Notes: a model not told the origin generated them from the letters alone. A stretch of DNA of 64,000 bases from Lachnospiraceae bacterium (GCA_017634975.1 JAGBMJ010000025.1:1-64000); one strand, 5' to 3'. Shown: positions 45,316-55,973, counted from the stretch's first letter. Made by a program: numbers and translations.

Positions 45316-46278
45316 GTGTATCGTATCGCGCATATATTGGCTTATTTCCTGAATGGGACGGGAAAGTGGCCGGACTATATCGATTGGTATATGGCATCGT
45401 GCCGGGCAAACAGCACGATTGATTTTTTTATTTTTACGGATGATCACTCACTTGCGAAATGGGAAGAGACACCGAATATCCATATCGTCTATATGACCTT
45501 TGGTGAGGTGACAGACCGGATCCATGAACGTCTGGGACCGGTGAAGATCACGAAGCCCTATAAGCTCTGTGATATGAAACCCGTATATGGTCATATTTTC
45601 CGGGAGTGGATCAAAGATTACGATTTCTGGGCATTCGGGGACTGCGACCTGATCTTCGGTGATCTGCGGAAGACTTTTACGGATGCTTTTCTGGATCGGT
45701 ATGACTGGTTCCAGATCCTGGGGAATCTGGAGATCATCCGCAATACGGATGAGGTAAACCAGTATTACCGGCTGCAGCGGCCGGAGTGGTCAAAACACCG
45801 GGATTTCATCTGGGACAATATCATGCGCGAGGAGGAAAATCAGGCGTTTGACGAGCAGAATGGCCTGCCGATGATCCTGCGTGAGAATGAAAAAAAGATC
45901 TACTGGAACCGGGAGAATTTTGTCAATATCTATCAGCCCGAAAAGGGCTACCAAAAGATGATCGACAATACGGTGCAGCATAACACGCTGTTTCAGTATT
46001 GGAAGTGGGAAAACGGCAGCATTTATCATGTGAATGCTCTGACGGGAAAAAAGAAGGAATATCTGTATATCCATTTCAGCAACCGTAAGCTGAAGACGAT
46101 ACCGTATGAAGGGCAGGACGAAGTTTTTATTACCGTCAATTCCGAATTGAAAAACAGCATACACCGGAAGGATACCTTTGCAGGCGGGGATTTTGTGAAG
46201 GTATATACAAAGAAGATCCGGGAGTATATCAAGTGGCATCTGACCCATCTGCATGGGAAAGACAGATCGGAATTATAA
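45316..46278 (+). CDS. DUF6625-like glycosyltransferase-family protein
   Basis: A 320-residue cytosolic protein resembling the DUF6625 group found in polysaccharide clusters. It has a GT-A-like pattern: the N-terminal strand AHILAYFLNG, then FIFTDD, and the metal-site-like WAFGDCDLIFGDL near 108-120. Start is GTG 45316, eleven bases after GGGAGAG; it follows the glycosyltransferase by 17 bases. Sugar specificity cannot be read. Confidence 0.75.
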   Translation: MYRIAHILAYFLNGTGKWPDYIDWYMASCRANSTIDFFIFTDDHSLAKWEETPNIHIVYMTFGEVTDRIHERLGPVKITKPYKLCDMKPVYGHIFREWIKDYDFWAFGDCDLIFGDLRKTFTDAFLDRYDWFQILGNLEIIRNTDEVNQYYRLQRPEWSKHRDFIWDNIMREEENQAFDEQNGLPMILRENEKKIYWNRENFVNIYQPEKGYQKMIDNTVQHNTLFQYWKWENGSIYHVNALTGKKKEYLYIHFSNRKLKTIPYEGQDEVFITVNSELKNSIHRKDTFAGGDFVKVYTKKIREYIKWHLTHLHGKDRSEL

Positions 46279-46362
46279 AAGACAGATCTGATATAAAAAA
46301 GATAGCAACCGGAAGAACCGACCGTTTTGAGACGGTTACGGATGAGGTAAGGATTCAGGAAC

Positions 46363-48051
46363 ATGGCACAGGAAGATTTTCCGATCAAAAAAGAAGCGGT
46401 AGAACATTTTGCGGAAGTAAACCGCCGGCAGTGGAGCGAAGGCGCCGTAACGGCAACGGACAAATACGTCTTTGTCAATCTCTCGATGGTGAGGATGCAG
46501 ATGGCGTGGGTGGTGCCTAAGCTGCTCTATGCGAAGGGCGTAGCGGATACGCTGGGGGCAAGGGTGATCGTGATCACCTGGCGGGAGCAGCCGCTTTTGG
46601 ATGAGGTGTGCGATTCCTTTGGTTTTGCGCACTATTGCATCGAGAAAGAAGATAAGAAAAATCTGCGGTTTTTTGCAAAGGCGCTGATGAAGGTGCTGTT
46701 TTTTATGTTGCGTGACGGTACCGGCAGCGGGCTGCAGAAAATGAAAATACCGGTAGATTTGCCTGGCGGCAAATCTTTGAAGCGCCTCAAAGCCGGCGCG
46801 GGCTCCCCCAAGCAAAGCTTGGGGGCAGAAGAATTTAACGCGGGACGAGCGATCTATGAGGATATCCTGCGCACGTCGGAGCTCTCGACGATCCGCAGTG
46901 CAAGAAATAAGATCTGCATCAAAAAAGCAACGCATATCCTGTGGATGTTCTATACGCTGCAGGCATACTGCAAAAAGCATCCGCCGGTCTTTGCGCTGGC
47001 GGACGATGCAGCATATCACGAAGCGCTGCTGTCCTCCCTGTTCCATTCATGCGGAGCAAAGGTGATCAACAGCAACCAGGAGCAGGAGATGGTGCTTGGC
47101 TTCGATGCAAACGGTAATCCGAACCGTATGCATCTGATGATGCAGCTGAAGTACCGGGAGATGATCGATGGTCTCGGGGAGAAAGAAGTGGAACGTGCGG
47201 AGCAGATCCTGGAGGAACGTTTCCGCGGAAAGAACGGCCGGGATATCGACCGTGGCGCCTTTAAGGACAAGCGGGTGCTGACCCGTGAGGAAGCCGTTGA
47301 GGAACTGCATCTGGACCCGAAGAAAAAGAATGTCGTGATCATGGCACATACCTTTACGGATGCCGTGTACAATTACGGGGATCTTTTCTACCGTGATTAT
47401 TATGACTGGACGGAGAATACACTGGCACTGGCAGCAAAGAACGATCAGGTCAACTGGATCTTAAAACCGCATCCGACGCGCAGTGCCTATCACGAATCGC
47501 AGGATTCCATCGAGGATATGTTTGCGCGGTATAAGAAGGACAATATGTTTTTCCTTTCGGATGAGTTCAGTGCGGAGAGTATCAAGAATCTGGCGGATGT
47601 GCTCATAACGATTGGAAGCAATGCCGGCGGGGAGTTTTCCGTGGTCGGTATCCCGGCGGTGATCGTGGGCAAACCGTTTTACGGAAATCTGGGCTTTACC
47701 ATCGAGCCGGCATCGAGGGGAGCGTATGAGGAGTGCCTCGCACACATTCAGGATGTGAAGCCTTTATCGGAGGAACAGATCCGGACAGCGAAGAAAGCCT
47801 TTTATCTGCGCAATCAGTACGGCCCGGCGATCCTGGGGACGAAGTACGATGATGAATTCGGCAGTCTGGTCAACGAGCAGTACAGGCATATGGGCGATAA
47901 GATGGCACTGGCGTATTTTGAGAGCAACCGCGGAACGGAAAAATACAATACGCAGATCACGGAAAGTATCACGGAATATATAGAACACCATGATATGAAA
48001 ACATGTAAGTATTATACGCAGGGGGTGCTGCGGGCGGAGGAACTGCAATGA
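46363..48051 (+). CDS. CDP-glycerol glycerophosphotransferase-like protein with in-frame repeat
   Basis: A 562-residue soluble protein. The C-terminal half resembles polysaccharide or glycerophosphate transferases of GT-B fold: [35 protein letters not shown] and VIVGKPFYG. Residues about 132-156 ([18 protein letters not shown] then KQSLGAEE) are encoded by the palindromic element at 46756-46830, inserted in frame between the two halves. ATG 46363 follows AGGATTCAGGA. Role in adding glycerol-phosphate or a sugar is inferred from the fold. Confidence 0.75.
   Translation: MAQEDFPIKKEAVEHFAEVNRRQWSEGAVTATDKYVFVNLSMVRMQMAWVVPKLLYAKGVADTLGARVIVITWREQPLLDEVCDSFGFAHYCIEKEDKKNLRFFAKALMKVLFFMLRDGTGSGLQKMKIPVDLPGGKSLKRLKAGAGSPKQSLGAEEFNAGRAIYEDILRTSELSTIRSARNKICIKKATHILWMFYTLQAYCKKHPPVFALADDAAYHEALLSSLFHSCGAKVINSNQEQEMVLGFDANGNPNRMHLMMQLKYREMIDGLGEKEVERAEQILEERFRGKNGRDIDRGAFKDKRVLTREEAVEELHLDPKKKNVVIMAHTFTDAVYNYGDLFYRDYYDWTENTLALAAKNDQVNWILKPHPTRSAYHESQDSIEDMFARYKKDNMFFLSDEFSAESIKNLADVLITIGSNAGGEFSVVGIPAVIVGKPFYGNLGFTIEPASRGAYEECLAHIQDVKPLSEEQIRTAKKAFYLRNQYGPAILGTKYDDEFGSLVNEQYRHMGDKMALAYFESNRGTEKYNTQITESITEYIEHHDMKTCKYYTQGVLRAEELQ
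46756..46830 (+). repeat. In-frame palindromic element, copy 1 (full, 75 bp)
   Basis: Three hairpins in order: GATTTGCC-TGGC-GGCAAATC, TTTGA-AGCGCC-TCAAA, and CCCCCAAGC-AAA-GCTTGGGGG. It adds 25 codons to the transferase gene without a stop. Confidence 0.85.
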
Positions 48052-48740
48052 GTATCGTAAACTCTATGACACATGGGCTGAAACAGTATATTCACAGGTC
48101 AAGGCAGAAAGGAAAGCATATCGTTTTTGAAGGAAAGGCGGAGCTGGATTCGACGGATCAGTTTGAAGGCTGCAACCGTCTGGCAAACGGCGTCACGTTC
48201 CTAAACAGCAGGATCGGCTATGCGAGCTATATCGGCGAGAACTGCTTTATCAAGAATACGGTGATCGGCCGCTATACCTGTATCGGCAATGATGTGATGA
48301 CCATGGCAGGAGATCACCCGACGGAAAAGTTTGCGTCGATCCATCCGGCGTTCTATTCCACGCACAAACAGTGCGGTTTCACTTATGTGTCTGCGGATAA
48401 ATACTCGGACTTTAAGTGGCTGGACGCAAAGAAAAAGATCACGGTGATGATCGGAAACGATGTGTGGATCGGTACGGGCGTGCGCATCATGGAAGGCGTG
48501 CATATCGGCGACGGTGCCGTGATCGCGGCAGGTGCGGTGGTGACCAAAGATGTGGAGCCGTATGCGATCGTCGGCGGGGTTCCGGCCAAACATATCAAAT
48601 ACCGTTTCACGGAAGAGCAGATCCGGAAACTGACGGCATTGTGCTGGTGGAACAAAGGCGAGAAATGGATCCGAAAGCATGCGGAGCTGTTTGAGGATGT
48701 CGAAAAACTGCTGGCGGAAACGGCCAAAGAGGAAGCGTAA
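48048..48740 (+). CDS. Hexapeptide-repeat O-acetyltransferase (CatB-like)
   Basis: A 230-residue left-handed beta-helix acetyltransferase using acetyl-CoA. Hexapeptide turns are visible ([25 protein letters not shown]) with the active-site GDHPTEKF and the CoA-side [35 protein letters not shown]. It probably acetylates a sugar of the surface polymer. The ATG overlaps the previous stop (ATGA). Confidence 0.9.
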   Translation: MSIVNSMTHGLKQYIHRSRQKGKHIVFEGKAELDSTDQFEGCNRLANGVTFLNSRIGYASYIGENCFIKNTVIGRYTCIGNDVMTMAGDHPTEKFASIHPAFYSTHKQCGFTYVSADKYSDFKWLDAKKKITVMIGNDVWIGTGVRIMEGVHIGDGAVIAAGAVVTKDVEPYAIVGGVPAKHIKYRFTEEQIRKLTALCWWNKGEKWIRKHAELFEDVEKLLAETAKEEA

Positions 48741-48758
48741 GGATACAGGGACGGACCG

Positions 48759-50591
48759 ATGCTGAAGAAGATTTTTGCTGTATTGGATAAAAAACAGAGG
48801 ATTGAAGTATTTTTGATCATGATCGTGATCTTTATCAATTCCCTGTTTGAGCTGGCCGGGGTATCCTCGATCATGCCGCTGTTCGAAGCGGTGACAGATC
48901 CGAAGGTGATCGAAGAGAAGGCTATGTTTCAGTGGGCGATGCGCATCCTGCATCTGCAGAGCGGCACCCGGCTGATCGTTGTGATGGCGCTCGGACTGGC
49001 GGCGATCTATGTGATCAAGAACCTGTATATCCTGTGGATGAACCGCGTGATGTATAAATTCTCTTACGAGAATCAGGCGAAGCTGGCAGGTAAGATGTTT
49101 GAGTGTTACATCTGGCAGGATCTGCAGTTTCATTACGTGCATAATGTAGCGGAGCTGAACCGGAACGTGGAGCTGGATATCGCCAGTTTCTTCTATACGG
49201 TACTGAGCATCCTGCAGCTGGTGACGGAGCTTCTGGTATGCTTTGTACTGGTGGTCTTTCTGGCATTTGTGGATTTTGAGACCACGATGGTGATGGCATT
49301 TCTGATGTCGTTTCTGGTGCTGCTGTTTTTGTTTGTTTTCAAGAAACGGATGAAGTATTACGGCGCAAAAAGCCGTGTGTATTCCGAGGGCAAATCGAAA
49401 TGGTTCCTGCAGTCCTTTAACGGGATCAAGGAGATCAAGACGGTCGGTAAGGAAGATTTTTTCACCGAGCAGTACCGGTCGAATTATGATAATTACGCCA
49501 AGATCATGCAGCGGCAGCAGGTGCTCAACAGCATCTCGAAACCGGTCGTGGAAATGATGTGCATCAGCGGTATCCTGGTCTTTATGGCGGTCCGCATCAT
49601 GGCGGGAGCGGATATGCTGGCTTTTGTTCCGAAGCTGACGGTATTTGCCATGGCAGCCTTCCGTATGATGCCGTCCTTTAACCGTATCAGCGGATATCTC
49701 AATTCGATCATGTTCAACAAAGCGTCGGTGGATGCGGTTTATCACGATCTGGGTGAGATCGCGAAAATGACCGTAAGAAAGGAAGATTTGCCGGATGGCA
49801 AATCTTTGAAGCGCCTCAAAGCCGGCGCGGGCTCCCCCGAACAGAGTCCGGGGGCAGAACAAGAAAAAAAGGATGCTGCGGAGACGGAGCGCTGGACGCT
49901 GAAGCATAGCATCGTGGCAGAAGATATCACCTTTGCGTATGAGAGCAAACCGGATGTAACGGTATTGAACGGGGTGACGATCGAGATCCCGAGCAAAAAG
50001 TCGATCGCGCTGGTAGGCAGTTCCGGCGCCGGCAAAACAACCCTGGCGGATGTTATCCTGGGGCTGTACAAGCCGCAGTCCGGAAGGATCCTGATGGACG
50101 GAAAAGATATCCATGAGAATATGGATGCATGGCGGAGGATGATCGGTTATATCCCGCAGAACATCTATCTGCTGGACGATACGATCCGAGCGAATATCGC
50201 GCTGGGGGTACCGGAAGATAAGGTGGATGACGACAAGATCTGGGCGGTACTGGAGGAAGCGCAGCTGGCGGATTTTATCCGCGAGCAGGAGAAGGGGCTG
50301 GATACGAACATCGGTGACCGCGGTGTGAAGCTCTCCGGCGGACAGAGACAGCGTATCGGCATCGCAAGAGCCTTGTATACGGATCCGGAACTGCTGGTGC
50401 TGGATGAGGCGACATCGGCACTGGATACGGAAACGGAAACCGCGGTTATGGATGCGATTTTCCGGCTGTCCGGCAAAGTGACGATGATCGTGATCGCACA
50501 CCGTATCACGACGATCCGCAACTGCGACCATATCTACAAGATCGCGGACGGAACAGCTACGGAAGTAAAATACGAGGACTTAGTTCAGTAA
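48759..50591 (+). CDS. ABC transporter (lipid-linked glycan flippase type) with in-frame repeat
   Basis: A 610-residue full half-transporter: six membrane helices (about 18-330), then an ATPase domain with GSSGAGKTT near 425, LSGGQRQRIGIARAL and LVLDEATSALD. It resembles PglK/WlaB-type flippases located in glycan clusters. Copy 2 of the palindromic element is inserted between membrane and ATPase domains (residues about 343-367), a permissive linker. ATG 48759 follows GATACAGGGACGGACC weakly. It likely flips the lipid-linked intermediate; the substrate is inferred. Confidence 0.9.
   Translation: MLKKIFAVLDKKQRIEVFLIMIVIFINSLFELAGVSSIMPLFEAVTDPKVIEEKAMFQWAMRILHLQSGTRLIVVMALGLAAIYVIKNLYILWMNRVMYKFSYENQAKLAGKMFECYIWQDLQFHYVHNVAELNRNVELDIASFFYTVLSILQLVTELLVCFVLVVFLAFVDFETTMVMAFLMSFLVLLFLFVFKKRMKYYGAKSRVYSEGKSKWFLQSFNGIKEIKTVGKEDFFTEQYRSNYDNYAKIMQRQQVLNSISKPVVEMMCISGILVFMAVRIMAGADMLAFVPKLTVFAMAAFRMMPSFNRISGYLNSIMFNKASVDAVYHDLGEIAKMTVRKEDLPDGKSLKRLKAGAGSPEQSPGAEQEKKDAAETERWTLKHSIVAEDITFAYESKPDVTVLNGVTIEIPSKKSIALVGSSGAGKTTLADVILGLYKPQSGRILMDGKDIHENMDAWRRMIGYIPQNIYLLDDTIRANIALGVPEDKVDDDKIWAVLEEAQLADFIREQEKGLDTNIGDRGVKLSGGQRQRIGIARALYTDPELLVLDEATSALDTETETAVMDAIFRLSGKVTMIVIAHRITTIRNCDHIYKIADGTATEVKYEDLVQ
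49785..49859 (+). repeat. In-frame palindromic element, copy 2 (full, 75 bp)
   Basis: Same three-hairpin layout as copy 1. The last stem differs (CCCCCG-A-AC / GT-C-CGGGGG) but still pairs. It encodes [18 protein letters not shown] followed by EQSPGAE. Confidence 0.85.
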
Positions 50592-50607
50592 TTTCAGGAG
50601 ATAAGAA

Positions 50608-51567
50608 GTGGAAGATACATTGATCAGCATCATCGTTCCGGTCTACAATACGCAGAGGTACATCGGCGAGTGTATAGAGAGTCTGATGATCCAGACGTAC
50701 CGGAACATCGAGATCCTGGTGGTGGATAACGGAAGCGATGACGGCACCTATGAGATCTGTCAGGAATATGCGAAGAAAGATCCCAGGATCCGTCTGATGC
50801 GCGCCGGATTCCGGCAGCAGCATGTGGCGAGAAATACGGCTCTCGAGGAAATGCGCGGGGAGTATTTTTCGTATGTGGATGCGGACGATTATGTTTCGGA
50901 AAATTATATCCAAAAAATGTATGAGACCGCAAAAGAATATGACGCGGATATGGTGATCTGCGGATATACGGCGATGCTGGAATGCCGGGACGATCTGATC
51001 GATGTGACCCGCAATACCTTCAAAGCGGATCCTTCCAAAAAACTTCGGAAGAATAACTGGGCCAAGCTGTACCGCAGCGATGTGTACCGTTCCGTCCGTT
51101 ACAAAGATATGCGTATGGGCAGTGACGGCGTCTACAGTACGGAGATCTTTGAGATCTCAACGAATGTAGCCTACTGCGGCTATTCCCTGTATGCGTATCG
51201 CGCTTATATCCCGAGTGTGACGCATGCCAATTTTAACAAAGCATGGTTTGAACGTCTGGACCGTCTGTATGCCGAAGGAGACAAGAGTGAGTTTCTGCGT
51301 CTGGCAGAAAAAGGCATCCAGGTGATCAACGTGCGGCGTGAAGAACAGCTCTATCATAAGGAACTGCGGATGTTGAAAGACCGGATCGATAAAGCAAAAG
51401 AAAAAGACTATGTTCTGCGCGAGGAACTGTATCAGCAGCTGCAGGAACTGATCGGACGCTCGCATGTCGGGATCGTGAAGTTTGCGTATCTGAAACTGAA
51501 GCATTTTTATACTTCGCAGGCAGCGGCGCACCGGACCAGGACCAATTACCGCTGCAAACTGGATTAG
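50608..51567 (+). CDS. Glycosyltransferase family 2
   Basis: A 319-residue GT-A enzyme: ISIIVPVYNTQRYIGECIES at the nucleotide fold, VDNGSDDGT, and the metal-binding YVDADDYV. It probably transfers a sugar to the growing surface glycan at the inner membrane. The start is GTG 50608 after CAGGAG, 16 bases after the flippase gene. The C-terminal 90 residues are helical and basic. Confidence 0.92.
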   Translation: MEDTLISIIVPVYNTQRYIGECIESLMIQTYRNIEILVVDNGSDDGTYEICQEYAKKDPRIRLMRAGFRQQHVARNTALEEMRGEYFSYVDADDYVSENYIQKMYETAKEYDADMVICGYTAMLECRDDLIDVTRNTFKADPSKKLRKNNWAKLYRSDVYRSVRYKDMRMGSDGVYSTEIFEISTNVAYCGYSLYAYRAYIPSVTHANFNKAWFERLDRLYAEGDKSEFLRLAEKGIQVINVRREEQLYHKELRMLKDRIDKAKEKDYVLREELYQQLQELIGRSHVGIVKFAYLKLKHFYTSQAAAHRTRTNYRCKLD

Positions 51568-51568
51568 T

Positions 51569-51592
51569 CCTGCCCCAGGGCAAATCTTTATT
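51569..51592 (+). repeat. Possible remnant of the palindromic element (5' hairpin)
   Basis: GGGCAAATCTTTATT resembles the right arm and middle of the 5' hairpin in copies 1 and 2; the left arm is degraded (TGCCCCAG). It lies just before the next start codon. Confidence 0.3.
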
Positions 51593-51597
51593 GTCTT

Positions 51598-53187
51598 ATG
51601 AATAATCATCAGAACTTACATGTACAAGAAAACAAAAAGACGATCCTGTTGTGCGCGGCTGCGGCAGTGCTTTCCGTGGCCTTTTCTTATGTGATCAGCC
51701 GTTTCGGCGGCGCATATATCCGAAACCGTTTCCCGGCCGGTGTGATCGCGGCGGAAGGGGAGTGCTTTTTCTATACCCTGCTGTATGTGTTTGCCTTTGC
51801 ACTGATATTGGTGCGGGTTGTTTGCGGACAGACAAAGCTGCAGAAAGAATGGCTGGATAAACTGATCCTGTTCTATACGCTGTTTCTGTTTACGTTTACT
51901 TTCACGTATTACGAAGATACCAAGATGATCTATGAAAATGCGCGGGTAATGAAAAGTGCCATCAAGCATGGCGAGTTTTTCCATTACTACGATTATGCAT
52001 TTGTTCAGAGCCGATACCGGATGAATGCAAACTACAACGTGATGCTGTATTTCATCTACATCATCTGTTTCCTGCCGTACGATCTCTTAAATAAGATCGT
52101 TGGTGACATACCATTATACTATGGGCATATCTGGTACAATTTCATCGTCAGCCTGGTCTATATGTTTACTGCGTGGCAGGTGAAGCGCCTCTTAAAGATC
52201 TGGAGCATCCCTGCGAAGACGGCAGATCTGATCGGCATCCTGTATTTTATGAATCCGGTTCTTTTGTTCACTACGGTTGGGATGAGCCAGCTGGAGATCT
52301 TTTACATCGCCGTATTTCTGGAAGGCCTGATCCTGTTTGAAAAGGGAAAGACCGATAAAGCATGCCTGGTCTGGTCGGTTTCCGTTGCGATGAAGATGTT
52401 TCCGGTCCTGGTCGTGATCCCGATGCTTTTGCTGCGGGAGAAAAAACTGGCAAAGCTGGCACGGTATGTGGCCGAAGTGATGGGGCTGTCTTTGGTGTTT
52501 CATCTGATCTACGGAAGCTCGGAAGGGTGGATACAGAACCAGCTCTACAATCCGCATTACCGCAAGCTCTTTGCGAACCAAATCCCGGCACAGACCAAAG
52601 CGGCAGCGGTCTTTCTGGTGGTTTATCTGCTGATCCTCTTTGCCTGCTGGGCATACAAGGGAAAAGAGAATTACAGAACCACGATCCTGTGCGGCCTTGC
52701 CGTCTATACCGCATTTTTATGTTTCTGCGGCTGGAATCCGCAGTATATCGCCATGACAGGGCTATTCCTGGTGCTGGGGACGCTTCTTGCGAAGGAGCCT
52801 TATCTTTATCTGGGCATCGAAACATTTCTGTCCCTCGGCTACATCCTGACGGTGTGGTACCATTTCGGAGATGTGAACAATACGATGGTGTTGTGCGGTA
52901 TTGTCGGCGGTTTCCGCTATATCGACACATTGCCGGTACTGTTTTCGGAGTTTGTGGGAGCCGTCACTGCGTTTGAGTATACGGAAGAAGTGGCGGTCAG
53001 TATCTCGACGGCAGCCGGTATCTTTCTGGTGCTGTATTGCCTGTACAGCGTTTGGAAACACAAAGAAGAAAAGACGGAAGAAGTGAATGGATCTGCATGG
53101 GACTTCCCGGCGGGCTATCTGTATCTGCCAATGCTGCCGGTGTATGCGATCCTTCTCTTTTCGGGGATACTGTCGTTTTCTTTGTAA
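51598..53187 (+). CDS. GT-C-fold-like integral membrane protein, probable glycosyltransferase
   Basis: A 529-residue protein with about twelve membrane helices. A long first outer loop (YYEDTKMIYENARVMKSAIK) and NPVLLFTTVGMSQLEIFYIA recall GT87/PMT-type enzymes that use polyprenyl-phosphate sugars outside the membrane. No ribosome site precedes the ATG at 51598; it may rely on coupling. It belongs to the surface-glycan operon. Specific activity is unknown. Confidence 0.7.
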   Translation: MNNHQNLHVQENKKTILLCAAAAVLSVAFSYVISRFGGAYIRNRFPAGVIAAEGECFFYTLLYVFAFALILVRVVCGQTKLQKEWLDKLILFYTLFLFTFTFTYYEDTKMIYENARVMKSAIKHGEFFHYYDYAFVQSRYRMNANYNVMLYFIYIICFLPYDLLNKIVGDIPLYYGHIWYNFIVSLVYMFTAWQVKRLLKIWSIPAKTADLIGILYFMNPVLLFTTVGMSQLEIFYIAVFLEGLILFEKGKTDKACLVWSVSVAMKMFPVLVVIPMLLLREKKLAKLARYVAEVMGLSLVFHLIYGSSEGWIQNQLYNPHYRKLFANQIPAQTKAAAVFLVVYLLILFACWAYKGKENYRTTILCGLAVYTAFLCFCGWNPQYIAMTGLFLVLGTLLAKEPYLYLGIETFLSLGYILTVWYHFGDVNNTMVLCGIVGGFRYIDTLPVLFSEFVGAVTAFEYTEEVAVSISTAAGIFLVLYCLYSVWKHKEEKTEEVNGSAWDFPAGYLYLPMLPVYAILLFSGILSFSL

Positions 53188-53189
53188 CA

Positions 53190-53217
53190 GGCTCCCCCGA
53201 ACTCTGTTCGGGGGCAG
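53190..53217 (+). repeat. Palindromic element, 3' hairpin only (intergenic)
   Basis: GGCTCCCCCGAAC-TCT-GTTCGGGGGCAG: the 9-bp stem is perfect and differs from other copies by paired changes. It sits three bases after a stop codon. Confidence 0.75.
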
Positions 53218-53236
53218 TTAGGAGTGGTCATAATAG

Positions 53237-55867
53237 ATGAAAGAAAGTCTGAAAAAAACTCTGCCGGTCCTTGTGGTCGGGATTCTCTTTATGATCTATG
53301 TGCTGCTGTGGTACAAGCAGTTCAGTTATTTTCACTATTCGGGAGAATCGTTCGCGCTGGATGATGCCGGGCTGCAGAATAAAGCAGCCGGAGCAAAGGA
53401 AGCGATCGTTACACCGGGATCTGATTTTCCGGAAAGGCTCGGCAGGATCGTCTTCTGGCCGACGAAGTATTCGGAGATTACCGTGGAAAACGGCGGTACA
53501 GAGCCGGTGGCGCTTGTGATCACGGATTACGAAGGCAGGGGCGACGTATCTTTTCAGGAGCCGCAGGTGATCTCTGCAGACGATGCGTATGCATGGGTGG
53601 CGGACGGACGGGACAGCTATGTGCTGACGGTGTATAGTGCGCCGGGAGCGGAGGCCGGGAATATCCGGATCCATTACGATAACCACGGCTATATGGGGCG
53701 CTGGAAGAAATGCATCTATGCGGTACTCGGGAGCATGGCAGTCGTTACGTTCTTTAGCGCACTTGGTCTGGCACTGCAGAAAAAGACGGAGCGGAAGACC
53801 CTGTCCTGGATCGCATTTGGTGCTGCGGTACTTTGCGGAGGTGTTGCCGGCTTTGCCCACCATATACGTCTGGAGGATACATGGCTCTATGCGGGAGCCT
53901 GTTTTCTGTCGGTTTTTCTCTCTGCGATCGCTATCGTCTGCGCGGCGAAAAAAGAGGAATACAGCGAAGAGACTGTACAAAAAGCAAAGCCCGTCGTACA
54001 CACTGTTTTCTCAGCGCTGCTTGCTATGGCAGTGCATTTTCTGTTTTTGTCGGCCGGGAGCGATTCGGTATTCTGGCGTTTTACCGGGACTCTGGATTCC
54101 AACCGAAGGATCCTCGGTTATCTGATCGTGGTGATCGTGTTCCTGCTGGCATTTCTGATCCTGGAGCATTGCAAATTTACCGGAACGCTGGTGAAGCACA
54201 TGCTCTGCTGTTTCCGGGAGCGTGTCGCGGTGTGCGCAGGTATCTGCACGATCGTTGTGCTGTGTGATCGGTATAATGATCACAGGGTATTGTCGTTTCT
54301 GTTCCTGGCAGGCATACTGCTTGCAACGATGAAGATCAAAGCGATCCGCATCTCGAATCCGTTCTGGCCGGTCTATTATGCGGCGCTTGTTGTGCTCATT
54401 GCCGCAAACCATTGTGTGATCAATCTCTGGAGCACCGGCAGGACGGCAGATGTGTATCATACCGGTACCTTATACCATTCACTCTACTATGTGGCAAACG
54501 GCCTGCCCTTCCCCGGAGGACTGCGGCAGATGTACGGGCATTTTGCGCTGTTCTACAAGATCCCGCTTCTGCTCTTCGGAAACAATATGCGTACCGTGGG
54601 CTGTACAACGGCGGTGTTTGCAGGGATCGCGGCACTGTGCCTGCTCCTGTTTCTGCACCGGAGCTTAAAGGAAGACCTCTCCCGGCTGATCGCAGGACTC
54701 CTGGTCTTAAACTGCTTCATCATCAACCAGTTATATCTGCAGACCTTCCCGCTGCGTATGCTGTGGCCCTTTGTGCTGCTGCTGTATAGCAGCTTCGTGG
54801 GGGAGAAAGGGATCACCGTCACGAAGAAGATCATCGGGTATCTTCTCTGTGCGCTGGCGATTGTCTGGAATATGGAGAGCGGTCTGGTATGCACAGTATC
54901 CTGGGCGGTCGTAGCGGCTGTATCGGCCAATGCGAAAGAGTCGGAACATTCCGGATTGCCGGATCTGCTCCTGCGGGTTCTGAAGGAGATCCCTTTTGTG
55001 GTGCTGGAGATCCTCACCGCCTATATGATCGTGAAGGGCTACAACATGCTCCTGACGGCGCCGGGAGAACGTATGGCGGAGTTCCTCGACTGGAAAAAGG
55101 AAATGTCGACCATGGCGAGAGAGGAAGCGGGCGATACCAGTAACGGCAAGCTCTTCTGGAGCAATGCGCCGTGGATCGCCATCGAACTGTTCCTGCTGTG
55201 CAATGCTGCGCGCCGGGTACACCTGCTGGTAACCCAGAAGAAGCTTTGCCCGGGAAACGATGCCGGCAGGCTTTTTCTCACGGTCTTTGCCATCGGGATC
55301 ATGATCTACTGGATGGGACGGCCGGAGGAATACGACTCCATGGCACCTTATGTGGGGGCGCTGCTGGTGCTGGCCTACGAAGGTGTGGTGGCACTCGGCG
55401 CGGGCTCCCCCGAACAGGGTTCGGGAGCAAAGGAGCAAAACGGGGATGTAGTCCGCCGGTACGCATATATGATAGCACTTGCGGCATTGTCTCTCGGGAT
55501 GGCCGGTTACCTGGGGCATACGGCGGAAAAACTGGTCTATACCCGACAGAATCTGGCGGAGAAATCGATCGCCGACTACGGCGCGGTACGGAATGCTCTG
55601 CAGGCCTTCGATGCCGCCGTGCCGGAGGATACCTATGTGGAAGCCTACGGCATCGGTGTGATCTATATGTCTCTCGGAAGAGAATTGACGAACGACGGTC
55701 TGGGCTGGGGCAACGGTACGGCGGATCTGGAAGACAAGGTGCGTGACCGCAGATGGGTGCTGTTGAATGGAAGCAATGAGGCGGATATCCCGTTTTTGAA
55801 GAAGGAAAAAGAGATCCGCTTTGGGACAACGGTATATACATTGTACAGGAATGATTCCGGAGAGTGA
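53237..55867 (+). CDS. Large polytopic membrane protein of the surface-glycan cluster, unknown
   Basis: An 876-residue protein that I do not recognise. One N-terminal helix, an outer beta-rich domain (about 35-165), then a dozen or more membrane helices and a short outer C-terminal domain. The layout, with a soluble sugar-binding-like domain and GT-C-like helices (ADVYHTGTLYHSLYYVANG on an outer loop), suggests an extracytoplasmic glycosyltransferase. A partial palindromic element adds ALGAGSPEQGSGAKEQNG near residues 716-733. ATG 53237; AGGAG is 12 bases upstream, longer than usual. Confidence 0.65.
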   Translation: MKESLKKTLPVLVVGILFMIYVLLWYKQFSYFHYSGESFALDDAGLQNKAAGAKEAIVTPGSDFPERLGRIVFWPTKYSEITVENGGTEPVALVITDYEGRGDVSFQEPQVISADDAYAWVADGRDSYVLTVYSAPGAEAGNIRIHYDNHGYMGRWKKCIYAVLGSMAVVTFFSALGLALQKKTERKTLSWIAFGAAVLCGGVAGFAHHIRLEDTWLYAGACFLSVFLSAIAIVCAAKKEEYSEETVQKAKPVVHTVFSALLAMAVHFLFLSAGSDSVFWRFTGTLDSNRRILGYLIVVIVFLLAFLILEHCKFTGTLVKHMLCCFRERVAVCAGICTIVVLCDRYNDHRVLSFLFLAGILLATMKIKAIRISNPFWPVYYAALVVLIAANHCVINLWSTGRTADVYHTGTLYHSLYYVANGLPFPGGLRQMYGHFALFYKIPLLLFGNNMRTVGCTTAVFAGIAALCLLLFLHRSLKEDLSRLIAGLLVLNCFIINQLYLQTFPLRMLWPFVLLLYSSFVGEKGITVTKKIIGYLLCALAIVWNMESGLVCTVSWAVVAAVSANAKESEHSGLPDLLLRVLKEIPFVVLEILTAYMIVKGYNMLLTAPGERMAEFLDWKKEMSTMAREEAGDTSNGKLFWSNAPWIAIELFLLCNAARRVHLLVTQKKLCPGNDAGRLFLTVFAIGIMIYWMGRPEEYDSMAPYVGALLVLAYEGVVALGAGSPEQGSGAKEQNGDVVRRYAYMIALAALSLGMAGYLGHTAEKLVYTRQNLAEKSIADYGAVRNALQAFDAAVPEDTYVEAYGIGVIYMSLGRELTNDGLGWGNGTADLEDKVRDRRWVLLNGSNEADIPFLKKEKEIRFGTTVYTLYRNDSGE
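55397..55430 (+). repeat. Palindromic element, 3' part, inside the 876-residue protein gene
   Basis: GGCGCGGGCTCCCCCGAAC-AGG-GTTCGGGAG: same hairpin with one mismatched base pair, read in frame as GAGSPEQGSGAK. Confidence 0.75.
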
Positions 55868-55930
55868 TGGTGTGTTGATAATTAAAGGCAGTTTTGATAT
55901 ACTACCTTACTGTATGTTGAAGTCGGATAC

Positions 55931-55970
55931 TCGCCTTCCTCTTGAGGGAAAGGCGATGGATGAGGTGTGA
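55931..55970 (+). repeat. CTTCCTCTTGAGGG-type hairpin with GATGAGGTG tail
   Basis: TCGCCTTCC-TCTTGA-GGGAAAGGCGA forms the hairpin, followed by TGGATGAGGTGTGA. Its GAGGTG lies at the correct distance before the ATG at 55974 and acts as that gene's ribosome site. Confidence 0.7.
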
Positions 55971-55973
55971 TAT

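Noticed and set aside
48201..50531. 776-codon open frame on the minus strand
   Set aside because: Covers the acetyltransferase and ABC flippase genes on the opposite strand; composition is typical of antisense frames.
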